From assembly GCF_000445995.2 (NCBI RefSeq), contig NC_022080.4:1116001-1180000 (forward strand): DNA of 64,000 bases. The letters are read 5' to 3'. Within the stretch, counting starts at the first letter, position 1, and every line of letters starts with the position of its first letter. Under the pieces are notes generated by a model. It was not told the DNA's origin, ran no database searches, and saw nothing but the letters and a program-made list of their open reading frames with translations. Of the stretch, positions 50,289 through 60,021 are shown piece by piece. Position numbers and translations under genes: made by a program. The stretch comes from Geobacillus genomosp. 3 (GTDB taxonomy: Bacteria > Bacillota > Bacilli > Bacillales > Anoxybacillaceae).

Positions 50289-51542
50289 ATGAAAATCATT
50301 GTCCAAAAGTTCGGCGGCACGTCCGTCCGCGATGAGCGCGGGCGGAACTTGGCGCGCCGCCATATTGAAAAGGCGCTTGAAGACGGCTACAAAGTCGTTG
50401 TTGTCGTCTCGGCCATGGGCCGCTATGGCGATCCGTATGCGACCGATACGCTTCTTAGCCTGATCGGCGGCGCCGGCCATCATGTGACAAAGCGCGAACA
50501 AGATCTATTAATGGCGTGCGGGGAAATTATTTCAAGCGTCGTATTTAGCAACTTGCTGAACGAACACGGCATTAAGGCGACGGCGTTCACTGGCGCGCAA
50601 GCCGGATTCCGCACGAACGGCGACCATACGAACGCGAAAATTCTCGAAATGCGCTGCGACCGGCTGCTTGAGGCGCTCGAGCAATACGATGTCATCGTCG
50701 TTGCCGGCTTTCAAGGGGTGGCGGAAAACGGCGACATCACGACGCTTGGCCGCGGCGGAAGCGATACATCAGCAGCGGCGCTCGGTGCTGCTTTAAACGC
50801 CGAGTGGGTCGATATTTTCACCGATGTCGACGGCGTCATGACCGCCGACCCGCGCATCGTCGAAAGCGCCCGGCCGCTAGAAGTCGTCACTTACACGGAA
50901 ATTTGCAATATGGCGTACCAAGGAGCGAAAGTCATTCATCCGCGCGCAGTAGAAATCGCCATGCAAGCGAAAGTGCCGTTGCGCGTCCGTTCGACATATT
51001 CCGATGCGCCTGGGACGCTTGTCACTTCATCGGTTCGCGGTCAAAAAGGAAGCGATGTGAAAGAGCGGCTCGTCACCGGCATTACGTATGTCGCCGACGT
51101 CACACAAATCAAAGTGCTGGCGAAAGAGGGGCACTATGAGCTGCAGTCTGATGTGTTCCAAGCGATGGCCCACGAAGGGATCAGCGTCGACTTTATCAAC
51201 ATTTCGCCATACGGCGTCGTTTACACAGTAAGCGGCGACATGACGGAAAAAGCGATTGCCGCTTTGCGCCGCGTCGGCTATGAGCCGGCGGTGACGCCCC
51301 GCTGCGCCAAAGTGTCGGTCGTCGGCGCCGGCATTGCCGGCGTGCCGGGGGTGACGGCGAAAATTGTCACCGCTTTATCGGAGCAAGGCATTCGAATTTT
51401 GCAGTCGGCCGACAGCCATACGACGATTTGGGTGCTAGTGAGGGAGAGTGACATGGAAAAAGCGGTCAACGCCCTGCATGACGCCTTTTGTCTGTCTGAA
51501 GCGGAGGCGGGCGGATATGAAGCGATTTGGAACGAGGAGTGA
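50289..51542 (+). CDS. dapG: Aspartokinase I (DapG type)
   Basis: The protein has 417 residues from ATG 50289 (MKIIVQKFGGTSVRDERGRN), behind GGGGTG. The kinase domain carries KFGGTS and the GRGGSDTSAAALGAAL segment. Two ACT domains follow (about 270-410). In B. subtilis the isozyme at this position is inhibited by meso-diaminopimelate; that regulation is inferred from location. No lysine riboswitch fits in the short asd-dapG gap, in line with that isozyme. Confidence 0.95.
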   Translation: MKIIVQKFGGTSVRDERGRNLARRHIEKALEDGYKVVVVVSAMGRYGDPYATDTLLSLIGGAGHHVTKREQDLLMACGEIISSVVFSNLLNEHGIKATAFTGAQAGFRTNGDHTNAKILEMRCDRLLEALEQYDVIVVAGFQGVAENGDITTLGRGGSDTSAAALGAALNAEWVDIFTDVDGVMTADPRIVESARPLEVVTYTEICNMAYQGAKVIHPRAVEIAMQAKVPLRVRSTYSDAPGTLVTSSVRGQKGSDVKERLVTGITYVADVTQIKVLAKEGHYELQSDVFQAMAHEGISVDFINISPYGVVYTVSGDMTEKAIAALRRVGYEPAVTPRCAKVSVVGAGIAGVPGVTAKIVTALSEQGIRILQSADSHTTIWVLVRESDMEKAVNALHDAFCLSEAEAGGYEAIWNEE

Positions 51543-51547
51543 AAACA

Positions 51548-52417
51548 GTGGTTCAGTTCGGAAACATCGTAACGGCGATGGTTACACCATTTGACCAGAA
51601 AGGAAACTTGAATTTAGCGAAAACGACGGAGCTCGTCAACTATTTGCTCGACAACGGCACCGACGCGCTCGTTGTCGCCGGCACGACTGGTGAATCGCCG
51701 ACCTTGACGGCAGAGGAAAAAGTTGCGTTGTTCCGTCACGTCGTTTCTGCCGTCAACGGCCGTGTGCCGGTCATTGCCGGGACGGGGACGAACGATACGC
51801 GCGCGTCGATTGAACTGACGAAGCGGGCGGAGGAGGCGGGCGTCGACGCCATCATGCTCGTCGCCCCGTATTACAACAAGCCCAACCAGGAAGGGCTGTA
51901 CCAGCATTTTAAAGCGATTGCCGAAAGCACATCGCTTCCGGTCATGCTGTATAATGTGCCGGGGCGCACATCGGTGAATCTCGCCCCTGAAACCGTCATC
52001 CGGCTTGCAGCGATTCCAAACATCGTTGCCGTCAAGGAAGCGGGTGGAAACTTGGAAGCGATGGCGGAAATCATTGAGCGAACTCCGGACGATTTCCTGC
52101 TGTATAGCGGTGATGACAGCTTGACGCTCCCGGTATTGGCGATCGGCGGCGCCGGCGTCGTTTCGGTTGCTTCGCACATCATCGGCAATGAAATGCAGCA
52201 AATGATCCGTGCGTTCCAAGCCGGCGACCATCAAGCCGCCGCCGCGCTGCATCGGAAATGGCTGCCGCTCATGAAAGGATTGTTCGCCGCGCCGAGCCCG
52301 GTGCCGGTGAAAACCGCTTTGCAAATGCGCGGGCTAGACATTGGTCCGGTGCGTCTTCCCCTCGTTCCGCTCACCGAGCAAGAGCGGAGCGAGCTCAGCC
52401 GTCTGCTTGATAGCTGA
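51548..52417 (+). CDS. dapA: 4-hydroxy-tetrahydrodipicolinate synthase
   Basis: The protein has 289 residues from GTG 51548, 8 nt after GAGGAG (51534-51539), which lies in the end of dapG. Motifs are VVAGTTGESPTLTAEEK (Thr of the catalytic triad), MLVAPYYNKPNQEGLYQHF, the LYNVPGRTS segment and the Schiff-base Lys in NIVAVKEAGGN. It condenses aspartate semialdehyde with pyruvate. The product feeds DAP, lysine and dipicolinate, so the neighbours dpaAB, asd and dapG form one pathway block. Confidence 0.98.
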   Translation: MVQFGNIVTAMVTPFDQKGNLNLAKTTELVNYLLDNGTDALVVAGTTGESPTLTAEEKVALFRHVVSAVNGRVPVIAGTGTNDTRASIELTKRAEEAGVDAIMLVAPYYNKPNQEGLYQHFKAIAESTSLPVMLYNVPGRTSVNLAPETVIRLAAIPNIVAVKEAGGNLEAMAEIIERTPDDFLLYSGDDSLTLPVLAIGGAGVVSVASHIIGNEMQQMIRAFQAGDHQAAAALHRKWLPLMKGLFAAPSPVPVKTALQMRGLDIGPVRLPLVPLTEQERSELSRLLDS

Positions 52418-52442
52418 TGACCACATGCGTTCAGCTGCCTGA

Positions 52443-52475
52443 CCCCAACGCCGATTCGGGCGTTGGGGCTTTTTT
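52443..52475 (+). terminator. Terminator after dapA
   Basis: CCCCAACGCC (52443-52452) pairs perfectly with GGCGTTGGGG (52459-52468), and a six-T run follows. It closes the asd-dapG-dapA transcript. Confidence 0.92.
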
Positions 52476-52515
52476 GTCCAAACGGGGAAATCCATTGACT
52501 GGCTGATGATCCATC

Positions 52516-52545
52516 TTGTGTTTTTCAGCGCCGATTCGTTATAAT
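52516..52545 (+). promoter_or_regulatory. Probable sigma-A promoter of rnjB
   Basis: TTGTGT (52516-52521), 18 bp, then a perfect TATAAT (52540-52545). The leader to the TTG start at 52597 is about 45 nt. Confidence 0.65.
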
Positions 52546-52596
52546 AAAAGCAAGTGACTTTGAGCGGGTTAGCATCACAATTAGGAGGACGCAGCC

Positions 52597-54267
52597 TTGA
52601 AATCCAAAATAAAGCCGGTAGAAAAAATCCGTATTTTCGCCCTCGGGGGAGTCGGGGAAATCGGTAAAAACATGTATGTCGTCGAATTGGACGAGGACAT
52701 TTTTGTCCTTGATGCCGGGGTCATGTATCCGGAAGATGAAATGCTTGGCATCGACAAGGTGATTCCGGACATCGCTTATTTAATTGAACGGCAGCACCGC
52801 ATTCAGGCGATCTTTCTCACCCACGGGCATGAGGAACATATGGGGGCGATCGCCTATGTGCTTAAGCAGCTGTCTGCGCCAGTGTACGGCACGAAGCTGA
52901 CGCTCGGTTTGGTGGAAGCCATTTTAAAAGAACAAGGCATCACGAACGCCAATCTGAACGAGATTCATCCTGACGCTGAATTGTCGTTTGATAAGGCCAA
53001 AGTGACGTTTTTCCGCACGATTCACAGCATCCCCGATTCCATCGGCATCAGCCTGCATACATCACAAGGGGCGATTGTATACACGAGCGATTTTAAGTTT
53101 GACCAAACACCGTACGGCAACAACCGCGCTGACTTGGGGAAAATGGCGCAAATCGGCGAACAAGGGGTGCTCTGCCTGCTGTCGGACAGCACGAACGCTG
53201 AACGCCCTGGATATAGTGGTTCCGATACAGCCGTCGCCCATGAGATCACCGATGTGATCGGCCATGCGAAAGGGCGCGTGTTTGTCGCTTGCTACGCTTC
53301 AAACATTACGCGCATCCAGCAAGTGCTTTACGCTGCCCACCAATCCGGACGCAAAGTGGCGGTAATCGGCAAAACGTTGCATAAAATCATGGATATTGCG
53401 GTTCGCCTTGGCTATTTGCATCTTCCGGACAAGGTGACAATTTCTGCCTATGACCTGGACCGTTACAGCGATCGTGAGCTCGTCGTTTTGACGACCGGCG
53501 GGCATGGCGAGCCGATGAGCGCGCTTTGGCGCATGGCGCGGCAGGCCAATAAACAGGTCAATATTAAAGAAGGAGACACCGTCATCGTTGCGGCTTCCGT
53601 CATGCCAGGCTATGAACTGGGATTCGCGAAAACGATCGACGCCCTGTACCGCGCCGGGGCGAACGTCATTTACCGCGATCGGCAAGTGCACGTGTCCGGG
53701 CACGGTTGCCAGGAAGAATTAAAGTTAATGCTCAATTTCATGAAGCCGAAATATTTCATTCCGGTGCACGGGGAGTATCGGATGCAAAAAGCGCACGCCC
53801 GCCTGGCGAAGGCGGTCGGCATCTCGGAAGAGCGGACATTTTTGCTCGATAAAGGCGAAGTGATCGAATTCCGCAACGGCACTGCCCGCCCTGGCGGCAA
53901 AGTGCCATACGGCAACATTTTAATCGACGGCCTTGGCATCGGCGATGTCGGCAATATCGTGTTGCGCGACAGACGTTTGTTATCGCAGGATGGCATTTTG
54001 ATCGCGGTTGTCACGCTGAACAAGGAAGCGAAAACGATTGCCGCCGGGCCGGAAATCATTTCGCGCGGGTTCGTCTACATGCGTGAAGCCGAAACACTGC
54101 TTGAGGAAGCGGAACAAATGGTGGCGGCGATCATCGAGCGCTGCCTCGAGTCGTACATGCTCGAATGGTCATCGTTAAAGGCGAACATTCGCGAAGCGTT
54201 AAGCCAGTTTTTATTTGAGAAAACGAAGCGAAAACCGATGATTTTGCCCATTATTATGGAAGTATAA
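52597..54267 (+). CDS. rnjB: Ribonuclease J (J2/RnjB by position)
   Basis: The protein has 556 residues from TTG 52597, 8 nt after AGGAGG. It is a metallo-beta-lactamase/beta-CASP ribonuclease: FALGGVGEIGKNMYVVELD, the zinc motif THGHEEHMGA, the FFRTIHSIPDSIGI segment, YTSDFKFDQTP and CASP-type GHGEPMSALWRMA, then HVSGHGCQEEL and PVHGEYRM. In the zinc motif HxHxDH the Asp is replaced by Glu, fitting the less active J2 paralogue. The name rests on B. subtilis gene order between dapA and tepA. Confidence 0.9.
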   Translation: MKSKIKPVEKIRIFALGGVGEIGKNMYVVELDEDIFVLDAGVMYPEDEMLGIDKVIPDIAYLIERQHRIQAIFLTHGHEEHMGAIAYVLKQLSAPVYGTKLTLGLVEAILKEQGITNANLNEIHPDAELSFDKAKVTFFRTIHSIPDSIGISLHTSQGAIVYTSDFKFDQTPYGNNRADLGKMAQIGEQGVLCLLSDSTNAERPGYSGSDTAVAHEITDVIGHAKGRVFVACYASNITRIQQVLYAAHQSGRKVAVIGKTLHKIMDIAVRLGYLHLPDKVTISAYDLDRYSDRELVVLTTGGHGEPMSALWRMARQANKQVNIKEGDTVIVAASVMPGYELGFAKTIDALYRAGANVIYRDRQVHVSGHGCQEELKLMLNFMKPKYFIPVHGEYRMQKAHARLAKAVGISEERTFLLDKGEVIEFRNGTARPGGKVPYGNILIDGLGIGDVGNIVLRDRRLLSQDGILIAVVTLNKEAKTIAAGPEIISRGFVYMREAETLLEEAEQMVAAIIERCLESYMLEWSSLKANIREALSQFLFEKTKRKPMILPIIMEV

Positions 54268-54384
54268 TGCAATCATGCTCAAAGTCCACGGGGGAAATGC
54301 TGGAAACGGTCAGCCGTTGCCGGCATTTTTCTTTTTCCTTTCGACCATACTAAACGTATGATCAACAGAAAGGAGAAGAAATGG

Positions 54385-55122
54385 ATGGAGAAGGAGCGTT
54401 ACTTCCAAGCAGAGACGGAGGAAAAAGCCGAAACGAAGACAGAAGAGGCGACCGCGGCCATTACCCAGCTTGGGCAAACGAACGTCCCGCAACTAGAGCC
54501 GGATACGAATATCCACTGTCTGACGATCGTCGGCCAAATTGAAGGCCATGTCCAGCTGCCGCCGCAAAATAAGACAACGAAATATGAGCACGTCATTCCG
54601 CAAATTGTCGCCATTGAGCAAAATCCGAAAATCGAAGGGTTGCTCGTCATTTTAAACACCGTCGGCGGCGATGTCGAAGCCGGGCTCGCCATTGCGGAAA
54701 TGCTCGCTTCGCTCTCAAAACCGACCGTTTCCGTCGTGCTTGGCGGGGGCCATTCGATCGGAGTGCCGATCGCCGTTTCGTGCAGCCACTCGTTCATCAC
54801 CGAGACTGCGACGATGACGATTCATCCGATCCGTCTGACCGGGCTTGTCATCGGTGTGCCGCAAACGTTCGAGTATTTGGATAAAATGCAGGAGCGCGTC
54901 GTCCGTTTCGTGACGAAACATTCCAATATTAGCGAAGAAAAATTTAAAGAGCTCATGTTTTCGAAAGGAAATTTAACGCGCGACATCGGAACGAACGTCG
55001 TCGGACCTGACGCCGTCCGGTACGGGCTGATCGATGAAGTTGGCGGCGTATCGCAGGCGATGGCGAAGCTGCGGCAGTTGATCGAGATGAAAAAAGGCGG
55101 CGAAGGGAAGATAGTCCAATGA
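54385..55122 (+). CDS. tepA: ClpP-like serine protease-fold protein TepA (YmfB)
   Basis: The protein has about 245 residues from ATG 54385, 9 nt after AAGGAG. An ATG at 54358 would add nine residues but precedes the ribosome site. After a charged N-terminus the ClpP fold starts near residue 45. The Ser nucleophile region [11 protein letters not shown] and the His region [11 protein letters not shown] are visible. B. subtilis TepA has been tied to protein export and spore-protein breakdown. It overlaps ylzJ by 4 bp. Confidence 0.9.
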   Translation: MEKERYFQAETEEKAETKTEEATAAITQLGQTNVPQLEPDTNIHCLTIVGQIEGHVQLPPQNKTTKYEHVIPQIVAIEQNPKIEGLLVILNTVGGDVEAGLAIAEMLASLSKPTVSVVLGGGHSIGVPIAVSCSHSFITETATMTIHPIRLTGLVIGVPQTFEYLDKMQERVVRFVTKHSNISEEKFKELMFSKGNLTRDIGTNVVGPDAVRYGLIDEVGGVSQAMAKLRQLIEMKKGGEGKIVQ

Positions 55123-55343
55123 TTTTATATACGGTCATGCCGGAACACTTGATGTTTCCAACGGATGCGGCTGCATATGAAAAGCAAAAAATGGTGTACT
55201 ACGACGGCATTCCATTTCTCGTCCAAATCGTGGATACGGGCGAATATGAAATCGTGCAAAATTTAAGCACAAATCCCTACCATTTTTTAAACGCCAAATA
55301 TGCGCCCGGGGCGCGGTTTTCAATTTCCGCAGCAACATCGTAA
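55119..55343 (+). CDS. ylzJ: YlzJ-like small protein
   Basis: The protein has 74 residues ([20 protein letters not shown], then [20 protein letters not shown]) and matches the YlzJ family found after tepA in Bacillaceae. The function is unknown. Its ATG overlaps the tepA stop as ATGA, so the pair is translated together. Confidence 0.88.
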   Translation: MILYTVMPEHLMFPTDAAAYEKQKMVYYDGIPFLVQIVDTGEYEIVQNLSTNPYHFLNAKYAPGARFSISAATS

Positions 55344-55362
55344 TGAATTGTGCGGCCGTTCA

Positions 55363-55371
55363 TGCTATAAT
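55363..55371 (+). promoter_or_regulatory. Extended -10 promoter upstream of spoIIIE
   Basis: TGC-TATAAT (55363-55371) is a perfect extended -10. No -35 at 17 bp is clear. Transcription would start near 55378, just before a terminator-like hairpin. Confidence 0.5.
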
Positions 55372-55384
55372 AATAAGGAAACAG

Positions 55385-55414
55385 AAAAAAGCAGCCATTG
55401 TTGGCTGCTTTTTT
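55385..55414 (+). terminator. Terminator hairpin between ylzJ and spoIIIE
   Basis: AAAAAAGCAGCC (55385-55396) pairs perfectly with GGCTGCTTTTTT (55403-55414). It ends the rnjB-tepA-ylzJ unit and also lies in the 5' leader of any transcript from the -10 element at 55363-55371. Confidence 0.88.
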
Positions 55415-55451
55415 CCGGCTTGCCAATTCATTCATGCTGGAGTGAGCGATC

Positions 55452-57782
55452 ATGGCGAAACGAAAGCGACAAAAAAAAGGAAAGCCGCCAAAGAAGCAGC
55501 CATGGACGGAGGCGATCCGTTTTGAATTGATCGGCCTCGGGCTGTTGGCTGTTGCCGTTGTGGCGATGGCCCGTCTCGGGCTTGTCGGGGAAACGCTCGT
55601 GCTCGTCAGCCGCTTTTTTTTCGGCGAATGGTACATGCTATTAGTGGGCGGTTTATTCATTTTATCGTTTATCCTGATGTGGAAGCGGGAGTGGCCGTCA
55701 TGGGCGAGCCGCCCGTTTGTCGGCGCCTCCGTCATTGCAGCGGCGCTCTTGTTGTTAAGCCATGGGAAGCTGTTTGAACTCATGTCGCGGCGCGGTGAAC
55801 TCGACCCAAGCGTCATTCGCACGACATGGGCGCTGTTTTGGAACGAAGCGAATGGCAAGGAGGCCGCTGTCGATTTGGGGGGCGGGATGGTCGGCGCCTT
55901 GTTGTTTGCCGCCAGCTACCAGCTGTTTGATGCGCTTGGGACGAAATGGATTTGTTTTCTGTTGTTCGTTGTCGGCTTCATCGTACTGACGGGAAAATCG
56001 CTGCGTGAAACGGTTGGCAGACTGATCGTCTTGGCGGCGGCGTTTATGCGTCAGGAATGGCTAGCGTTTGTTGCGGATATGAGGCAATGGTTGGCAGGAC
56101 GAAAGCGGCGGGCCAACGCCGGACGAAACCGGCGTTCGCGGCGGGCGGCCGCCCGGCCCGAAGATGAGCCGGGTGAAGCCGGCGCTGCTGAATCGGAGGA
56201 CGAGCTGCTTTCGCCGCCGCCGATCATATCCGATTTTGCCGCCGTCCGGTCGGCGGTCGAGCCGGAAGAGGAGAAACAGCCGCCAATCGAAGGCGGCGAT
56301 GGCGGGAACGGGGACGCACCGGCGCCGCCGCTGGCGTTTTCCGAGCATGAAAACACCAACTATGATTTGCCGCCGCTTGAGCTTCTCAGCCTGCCGAAAC
56401 CGGCCGGACAATCGGCTGACCATGCCAACATTTACGCCAACGCACGCAAATTGGAGAAAACGTTCCAAAGCTTTGGCGTCAAGGCGAAAGTGACGCAAGT
56501 GCATCTCGGGCCGGCGGTGACGAAATACGAAGTATACCCGGACGTCGGGGTGAAAGTTAGCAAAATCGTCAGTTTAAGCGATGATTTGGCGCTCGCCCTA
56601 GCGGCGAAAGACATCCGCATCGAGGCTCCAATTCCCGGAAAATCAGCGATCGGCATTGAGGTGCCGAACGAAGAAATCGCCACCGTCTCGTTGCGCGAAG
56701 TGTTGGAAGCCGTCGAGCATACGCGGCCTGAGGCAAAGCTGTTGATCCCGCTTGGCCGCGACATTTCCGGGGAAGTGGTCGCCGCTGAACTGAACAAAAT
56801 GCCGCATTTATTGATCGCCGGTGCTACGGGGAGCGGCAAAAGCGTCTGCATTAACGGCATCATCGTCAGCCTGCTTATGCGCACGAAACCACACGAGGTC
56901 AAGCTGATGATGATCGACCCGAAAATGGTGGAGTTGAGCGTCTATAACGGCATTCCTCATTTGTTGACGCCGGTCGTCACCGATGCGAAAAAAGCAGCCC
57001 AGGCACTGAAAAAAGTCGTGCAGGAAATGGAACGGCGCTATGAGCTGTTTTCCCATACCGGCACACGCAACATTGAAGGGTATAACGAACACATCCGTCA
57101 ACAGAACGAGGCGGTGCCGGAACAGCAGCCGCTTTTGCCGTATATTGTCGTCATCATCGACGAACTGGCCGATCTAATGATGGTGGCATCTTCGGATGTT
57201 GAAGAGGCGATCACCCGCCTAGCGCAAATGGCGCGCGCCGCCGGCATCCACTTAATCATCGCCACCCAGCGCCCGTCGGTCGATGTCATTACCGGCGTCA
57301 TCAAAGCAAACATTCCGTCGCGCATCGCCTTCAGCGTCTCGTCACAAATCGATTCGCGCACCATTTTGGATATGGGCGGGGCGGAAAAACTGCTTGGCCG
57401 CGGCGACATGCTGTTTTTGCCGATGGGGGCCTCGAAGCCGGTGCGCGTCCAAGGGGCGTTTGTATCCGACCAAGAAGTCGAAGAGGTCGTTCAGTTTGTC
57501 ATCAGCCAGCAACAGGCGCAATACTATGAGGAAATGATCGTTCAAGAGGGCGAGGCGAACTCTCCGGCACTTGAGGATGATCTGTACGAAGAAGCCGTCC
57601 GCCTTGTCGTCGAAATGCAAAGTGCCTCTGTGTCGATGTTGCAGCGCCGCTTCCGCATTGGCTACAACCGGGCTGCCCGCCTCATCGACGCCATGGAAGA
57701 GCGCGGCGTCGTCGGCCCGTATGAAGGAAGCAAGCCACGCGCTGTTCTTTGGTCAAAAGAAGATTTCAAAAAGACGTCATAA
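55452..57782 (+). CDS. spoIIIE: DNA translocase SpoIIIE/FtsK
   Basis: The protein has 776 residues. A basic N-terminus ([15 protein letters not shown]) is followed by four membrane segments between about residues 25 and 190, and a linker (about 215-310) rich in Arg, Glu, Pro and Gly. The motor has Walker A GATGSGKS at 457-464 and Walker [11 protein letters not shown], with [15 protein letters not shown]. The gamma winged helix (about 705-770, [20 protein letters not shown]) reads polar DNA sequences. It pumps the chromosome into the forespore. The ribosome site is weak (TGGAGTGA). Confidence 0.97.
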   Translation: MAKRKRQKKGKPPKKQPWTEAIRFELIGLGLLAVAVVAMARLGLVGETLVLVSRFFFGEWYMLLVGGLFILSFILMWKREWPSWASRPFVGASVIAAALLLLSHGKLFELMSRRGELDPSVIRTTWALFWNEANGKEAAVDLGGGMVGALLFAASYQLFDALGTKWICFLLFVVGFIVLTGKSLRETVGRLIVLAAAFMRQEWLAFVADMRQWLAGRKRRANAGRNRRSRRAAARPEDEPGEAGAAESEDELLSPPPIISDFAAVRSAVEPEEEKQPPIEGGDGGNGDAPAPPLAFSEHENTNYDLPPLELLSLPKPAGQSADHANIYANARKLEKTFQSFGVKAKVTQVHLGPAVTKYEVYPDVGVKVSKIVSLSDDLALALAAKDIRIEAPIPGKSAIGIEVPNEEIATVSLREVLEAVEHTRPEAKLLIPLGRDISGEVVAAELNKMPHLLIAGATGSGKSVCINGIIVSLLMRTKPHEVKLMMIDPKMVELSVYNGIPHLLTPVVTDAKKAAQALKKVVQEMERRYELFSHTGTRNIEGYNEHIRQQNEAVPEQQPLLPYIVVIIDELADLMMVASSDVEEAITRLAQMARAAGIHLIIATQRPSVDVITGVIKANIPSRIAFSVSSQIDSRTILDMGGAEKLLGRGDMLFLPMGASKPVRVQGAFVSDQEVEEVVQFVISQQQAQYYEEMIVQEGEANSPALEDDLYEEAVRLVVEMQSASVSMLQRRFRIGYNRAARLIDAMEERGVVGPYEGSKPRAVLWSKEDFKKTS

Positions 57783-57791
57783 ACAGGAAAA

Positions 57792-57818
57792 CAGGCAGGT
57801 TCCTTTTACCTGCCTGTC
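57792..57818 (+). repeat. Hairpin after spoIIIE without T-run
   Basis: ACAGGCAGGT (57792-57801) pairs perfectly with ACCTGCCTGT (57809-57818). CCAACAG follows rather than T-rich sequence, so intrinsic termination would be poor. It may protect the mRNA end. Confidence 0.55.
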
Positions 57819-57908
57819 CAACAGTATAGCATATTGGAAGCGCTGCCGGTCATATTTCTTTTTTTTCGACAAAAATGGATTATCCCTATTTATTTGCCGG
57901 GTAAAAAA

Positions 57909-57917
57909 TGTTATAGT
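57909..57917 (+). promoter_or_regulatory. Extended -10 element before the GntR gene
   Basis: TGT-TATAGT (57909-57917) lies in an AT-rich part of the spoIIIE-nupR gap, 75 bp before the chosen ATG at 57992. No strong -35 is seen. Confidence 0.4.
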
Positions 57918-57991
57918 AATCTCGAAAAGGTTATATGTCTAATGTCAGAGGTCTGATCTCATGGGAAATGCGTAACGTGGAGGACGTTGTC

Positions 57992-58723
57992 ATGTCAATC
58001 AAATCAGACAGTCGCCATCTTTATTTGCAAGTCATTGACCGCATTAAACACGATATCGAAACTGGAGTGTACAAAGAAAAGCAAAAGCTTCCATCCGAGT
58101 TTGAGCTCGCCAAGCAGCTCGGCGTCAGCCGGGCGACGCTGCGGGAAGCGCTGCGGGTGCTTGAGGAGGAAAATATCATCATCCGCCGCCATGGCGTCGG
58201 GACGTTTGTCAATGCCCGACCGCTGTTTACGTCCGGCATCGAGCAGCTCACAAGCGTCACCGACATGATCCGCCAAGCCGGGCGCAAACCGGGCACGATT
58301 TTTTTGTCTTCCTCTATCCAACAGCCGACCGAAGACGATATGCGCCGCTTTCAATGCCGGACGGATGATGAGATTTTGCTGATCGAGCGGGTGCGCACCG
58401 CTGATGGGGAGCCGGTCGTCTATTGCCTTGATAAAATTTTATGTAAATATTTGCCGAGAGGCATTTCGTATGAGCATGAGTCGCTGTTTGAAAACTTGCA
58501 CAATCAGGCACACCGCGATATTGCCTATGCCGTTGCGCGCATTGAACCGCTCGGCTACCACGAAAAAGTGTCGCCGATTTTGCAATGCGATCCGGAGACG
58601 GCCTTGCTTGTGCTCAAACAAATGCATTTCGATAAAAATGACGAACCGATTTTTTATTCAACGAACTACTTCCGCTCCGACAAGTTCAGCTTTCATGTCA
58701 TGCGGAAACGGTTCGGTTTTTAA
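57992..58723 (+). CDS. nupR: GntR/HutC-family transcription regulator (YmfC/NupR-like)
   Basis: The protein has 243 residues from ATG 57992, behind GGAGG. The winged-helix DNA-binding domain is at about 8-75 ([20 protein letters not shown], then [11 protein letters not shown]). The C-terminal HutC/UTRA ligand domain is at about 95-240 ([13 protein letters not shown] to [15 protein letters not shown] [11 protein letters not shown]). B. subtilis ymfC is at this position. The next four genes form a nucleoside importer, so it probably represses them with a nucleoside or purine as signal; that link and the gene name are inference. Confidence 0.85.
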   Translation: MSIKSDSRHLYLQVIDRIKHDIETGVYKEKQKLPSEFELAKQLGVSRATLREALRVLEEENIIIRRHGVGTFVNARPLFTSGIEQLTSVTDMIRQAGRKPGTIFLSSSIQQPTEDDMRRFQCRTDDEILLIERVRTADGEPVVYCLDKILCKYLPRGISYEHESLFENLHNQAHRDIAYAVARIEPLGYHEKVSPILQCDPETALLVLKQMHFDKNDEPIFYSTNYFRSDKFSFHVMRKRFGF

Positions 58724-58805
58724 GGGGGTGAAATCAGTACATAGAAAGAGAACGGAAGTTTCATACTAATTAGGAACAAATTTTTCAAGCAGGGGGTAAT
58801 GGAGC
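58724..58805 (+). promoter_or_regulatory. Short gap before the nup importer; possible operator
   Basis: Between the regulator stop and the lipoprotein ATG lies an AT-rich 82-bp stretch holding an 8-bp palindrome CTAATTAG (58766-58773) and, after it, the ribosome site AGGGGGTAA (about 58791-58799). A GntR operator is plausible here, but no convincing promoter boxes are visible. Confidence 0.25.
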
Positions 58806-59897
58806 ATGAAAAAGCGATTCGGCTGGGCACTCTCCGTTCTGTTCGCCGCCGGCACGCTGCTTAGCGCCTGTGGCCAAGATGGCGGCAACGCGGGAGGCAA
58901 TAATCAAGAAGATACGTTCAGCGTTGCCATGGTCACGGACGTAGGCGGCGTCGACGACCGATCGTTCAACCAGTCGGCTTGGGAAGGGCTGCAAAAGTTC
59001 GGGAAAGATAACGGCCTCGAAAAAGGACGCGGCGGGTACGATTATTTGCAGTCGACGAGCGACGCCGATTATCCAACCAACTTAAACAAACTTGTGCGCA
59101 GCGACTTTGACTTGATTTACGGTATCGGCTATTTGATGGGGGATGCAGTGAAAGAAGTCGCGGAGCAAAATCCGAAAAAACACTTTGCTATTGTGGATAC
59201 AGTTGTGGATGCCCCAAATGTCGCCAGCATTACGTTTAAAGAGCATGAAGGGTCGTTTCTTGTCGGCGTTGTGGCCGGGCTGATGACGAAAACGAATAAA
59301 ATCGGCTTCGTTGGCGGAATGGAAATTCCGTTGATTGAGAAATTCGAAAGCGGCTTCCGTGCCGGTGTCAAAGCGGTCAACCCGAAAGCGACCGTTGAAG
59401 TGCAATACGCCGGGGCGTTTGACCAAGCCGATAAAGGGAAGGCGATCGCCTCGAGCATGTACGCTTCCGGCATTGATATTATTTACCACGCGGCCGGAGG
59501 AACCGGAAACGGCGTCTTTTCAGAAGCAAAAGACTTGAAGAAGAAAGATCCGAACCGCGAAATTTGGGTCATCGGCGTCGATAAAGACCAAGCGCCGGAA
59601 GGAGAAGTGAAAGTCGGCGACAAGACGTACAATGTGACGCTCACCTCGATGGTCAAACGAGTCGACGTAGCTGTTTATGATGTCGCCAAACGGGCGCAGG
59701 CTGGCGATTTCCCGGGCGGCCAAACAATTGAGTATGGCTTGCCGGAAAACGGGGTCGGCATTGCCCCGACGCAAGACAACATCCCGGACAATGTGCTAAA
59801 AGCGGTGGATGAATGGAAGGAAAAAATCGCCAATGGTGATGTGAAAGTGCCGTCGAGCCGGAAAGAGTACGAACAATTTGCGGCAACGGTTAAATAA
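58806..59897 (+). CDS. nupN: BMP-family nucleoside-binding lipoprotein
   Basis: The protein has 363 residues. The lipoprotein signal ends in the lipobox LSAC with Cys near residue 22, then a Gly/Asn-rich spacer. The BMP/PnrA fold follows: [57 protein letters not shown] and [13 protein letters not shown]. It is the outside-facing substrate receptor of a purine-nucleoside ABC importer, equivalent to B. subtilis NupN (YufN). A partial terminator follows. Confidence 0.93.
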   Translation: MKKRFGWALSVLFAAGTLLSACGQDGGNAGGNNQEDTFSVAMVTDVGGVDDRSFNQSAWEGLQKFGKDNGLEKGRGGYDYLQSTSDADYPTNLNKLVRSDFDLIYGIGYLMGDAVKEVAEQNPKKHFAIVDTVVDAPNVASITFKEHEGSFLVGVVAGLMTKTNKIGFVGGMEIPLIEKFESGFRAGVKAVNPKATVEVQYAGAFDQADKGKAIASSMYASGIDIIYHAAGGTGNGVFSEAKDLKKKDPNREIWVIGVDKDQAPEGEVKVGDKTYNVTLTSMVKRVDVAVYDVAKRAQAGDFPGGQTIEYGLPENGVGIAPTQDNIPDNVLKAVDEWKEKIANGDVKVPSSRKEYEQFAATVK

Positions 59898-59906
59898 TGA
59901 AAGTGG

Positions 59907-59937
59907 AAAAAGGCTAGTGCGCGCCGCTAGCCTTTTT
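59907..59937 (+). terminator. Intra-operon terminator between nupN and nupO
   Basis: AAAAAGGCTAG (59907-59917) pairs perfectly with CTAGCCTTTTT (59927-59937) around a GC-rich 9-nt loop. Leaky termination here would give more lipoprotein than ATPase and permease, a common arrangement in ABC importers. Confidence 0.8.
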
Positions 59938-60021
59938 CAAAATCATGAAATGAAGGGCGGCCGTTTGGCTGCCGCCTCTCATTTTGTGATTTTGACCTTG
60001 CCGAAGTAGGGAGTGAATTAC

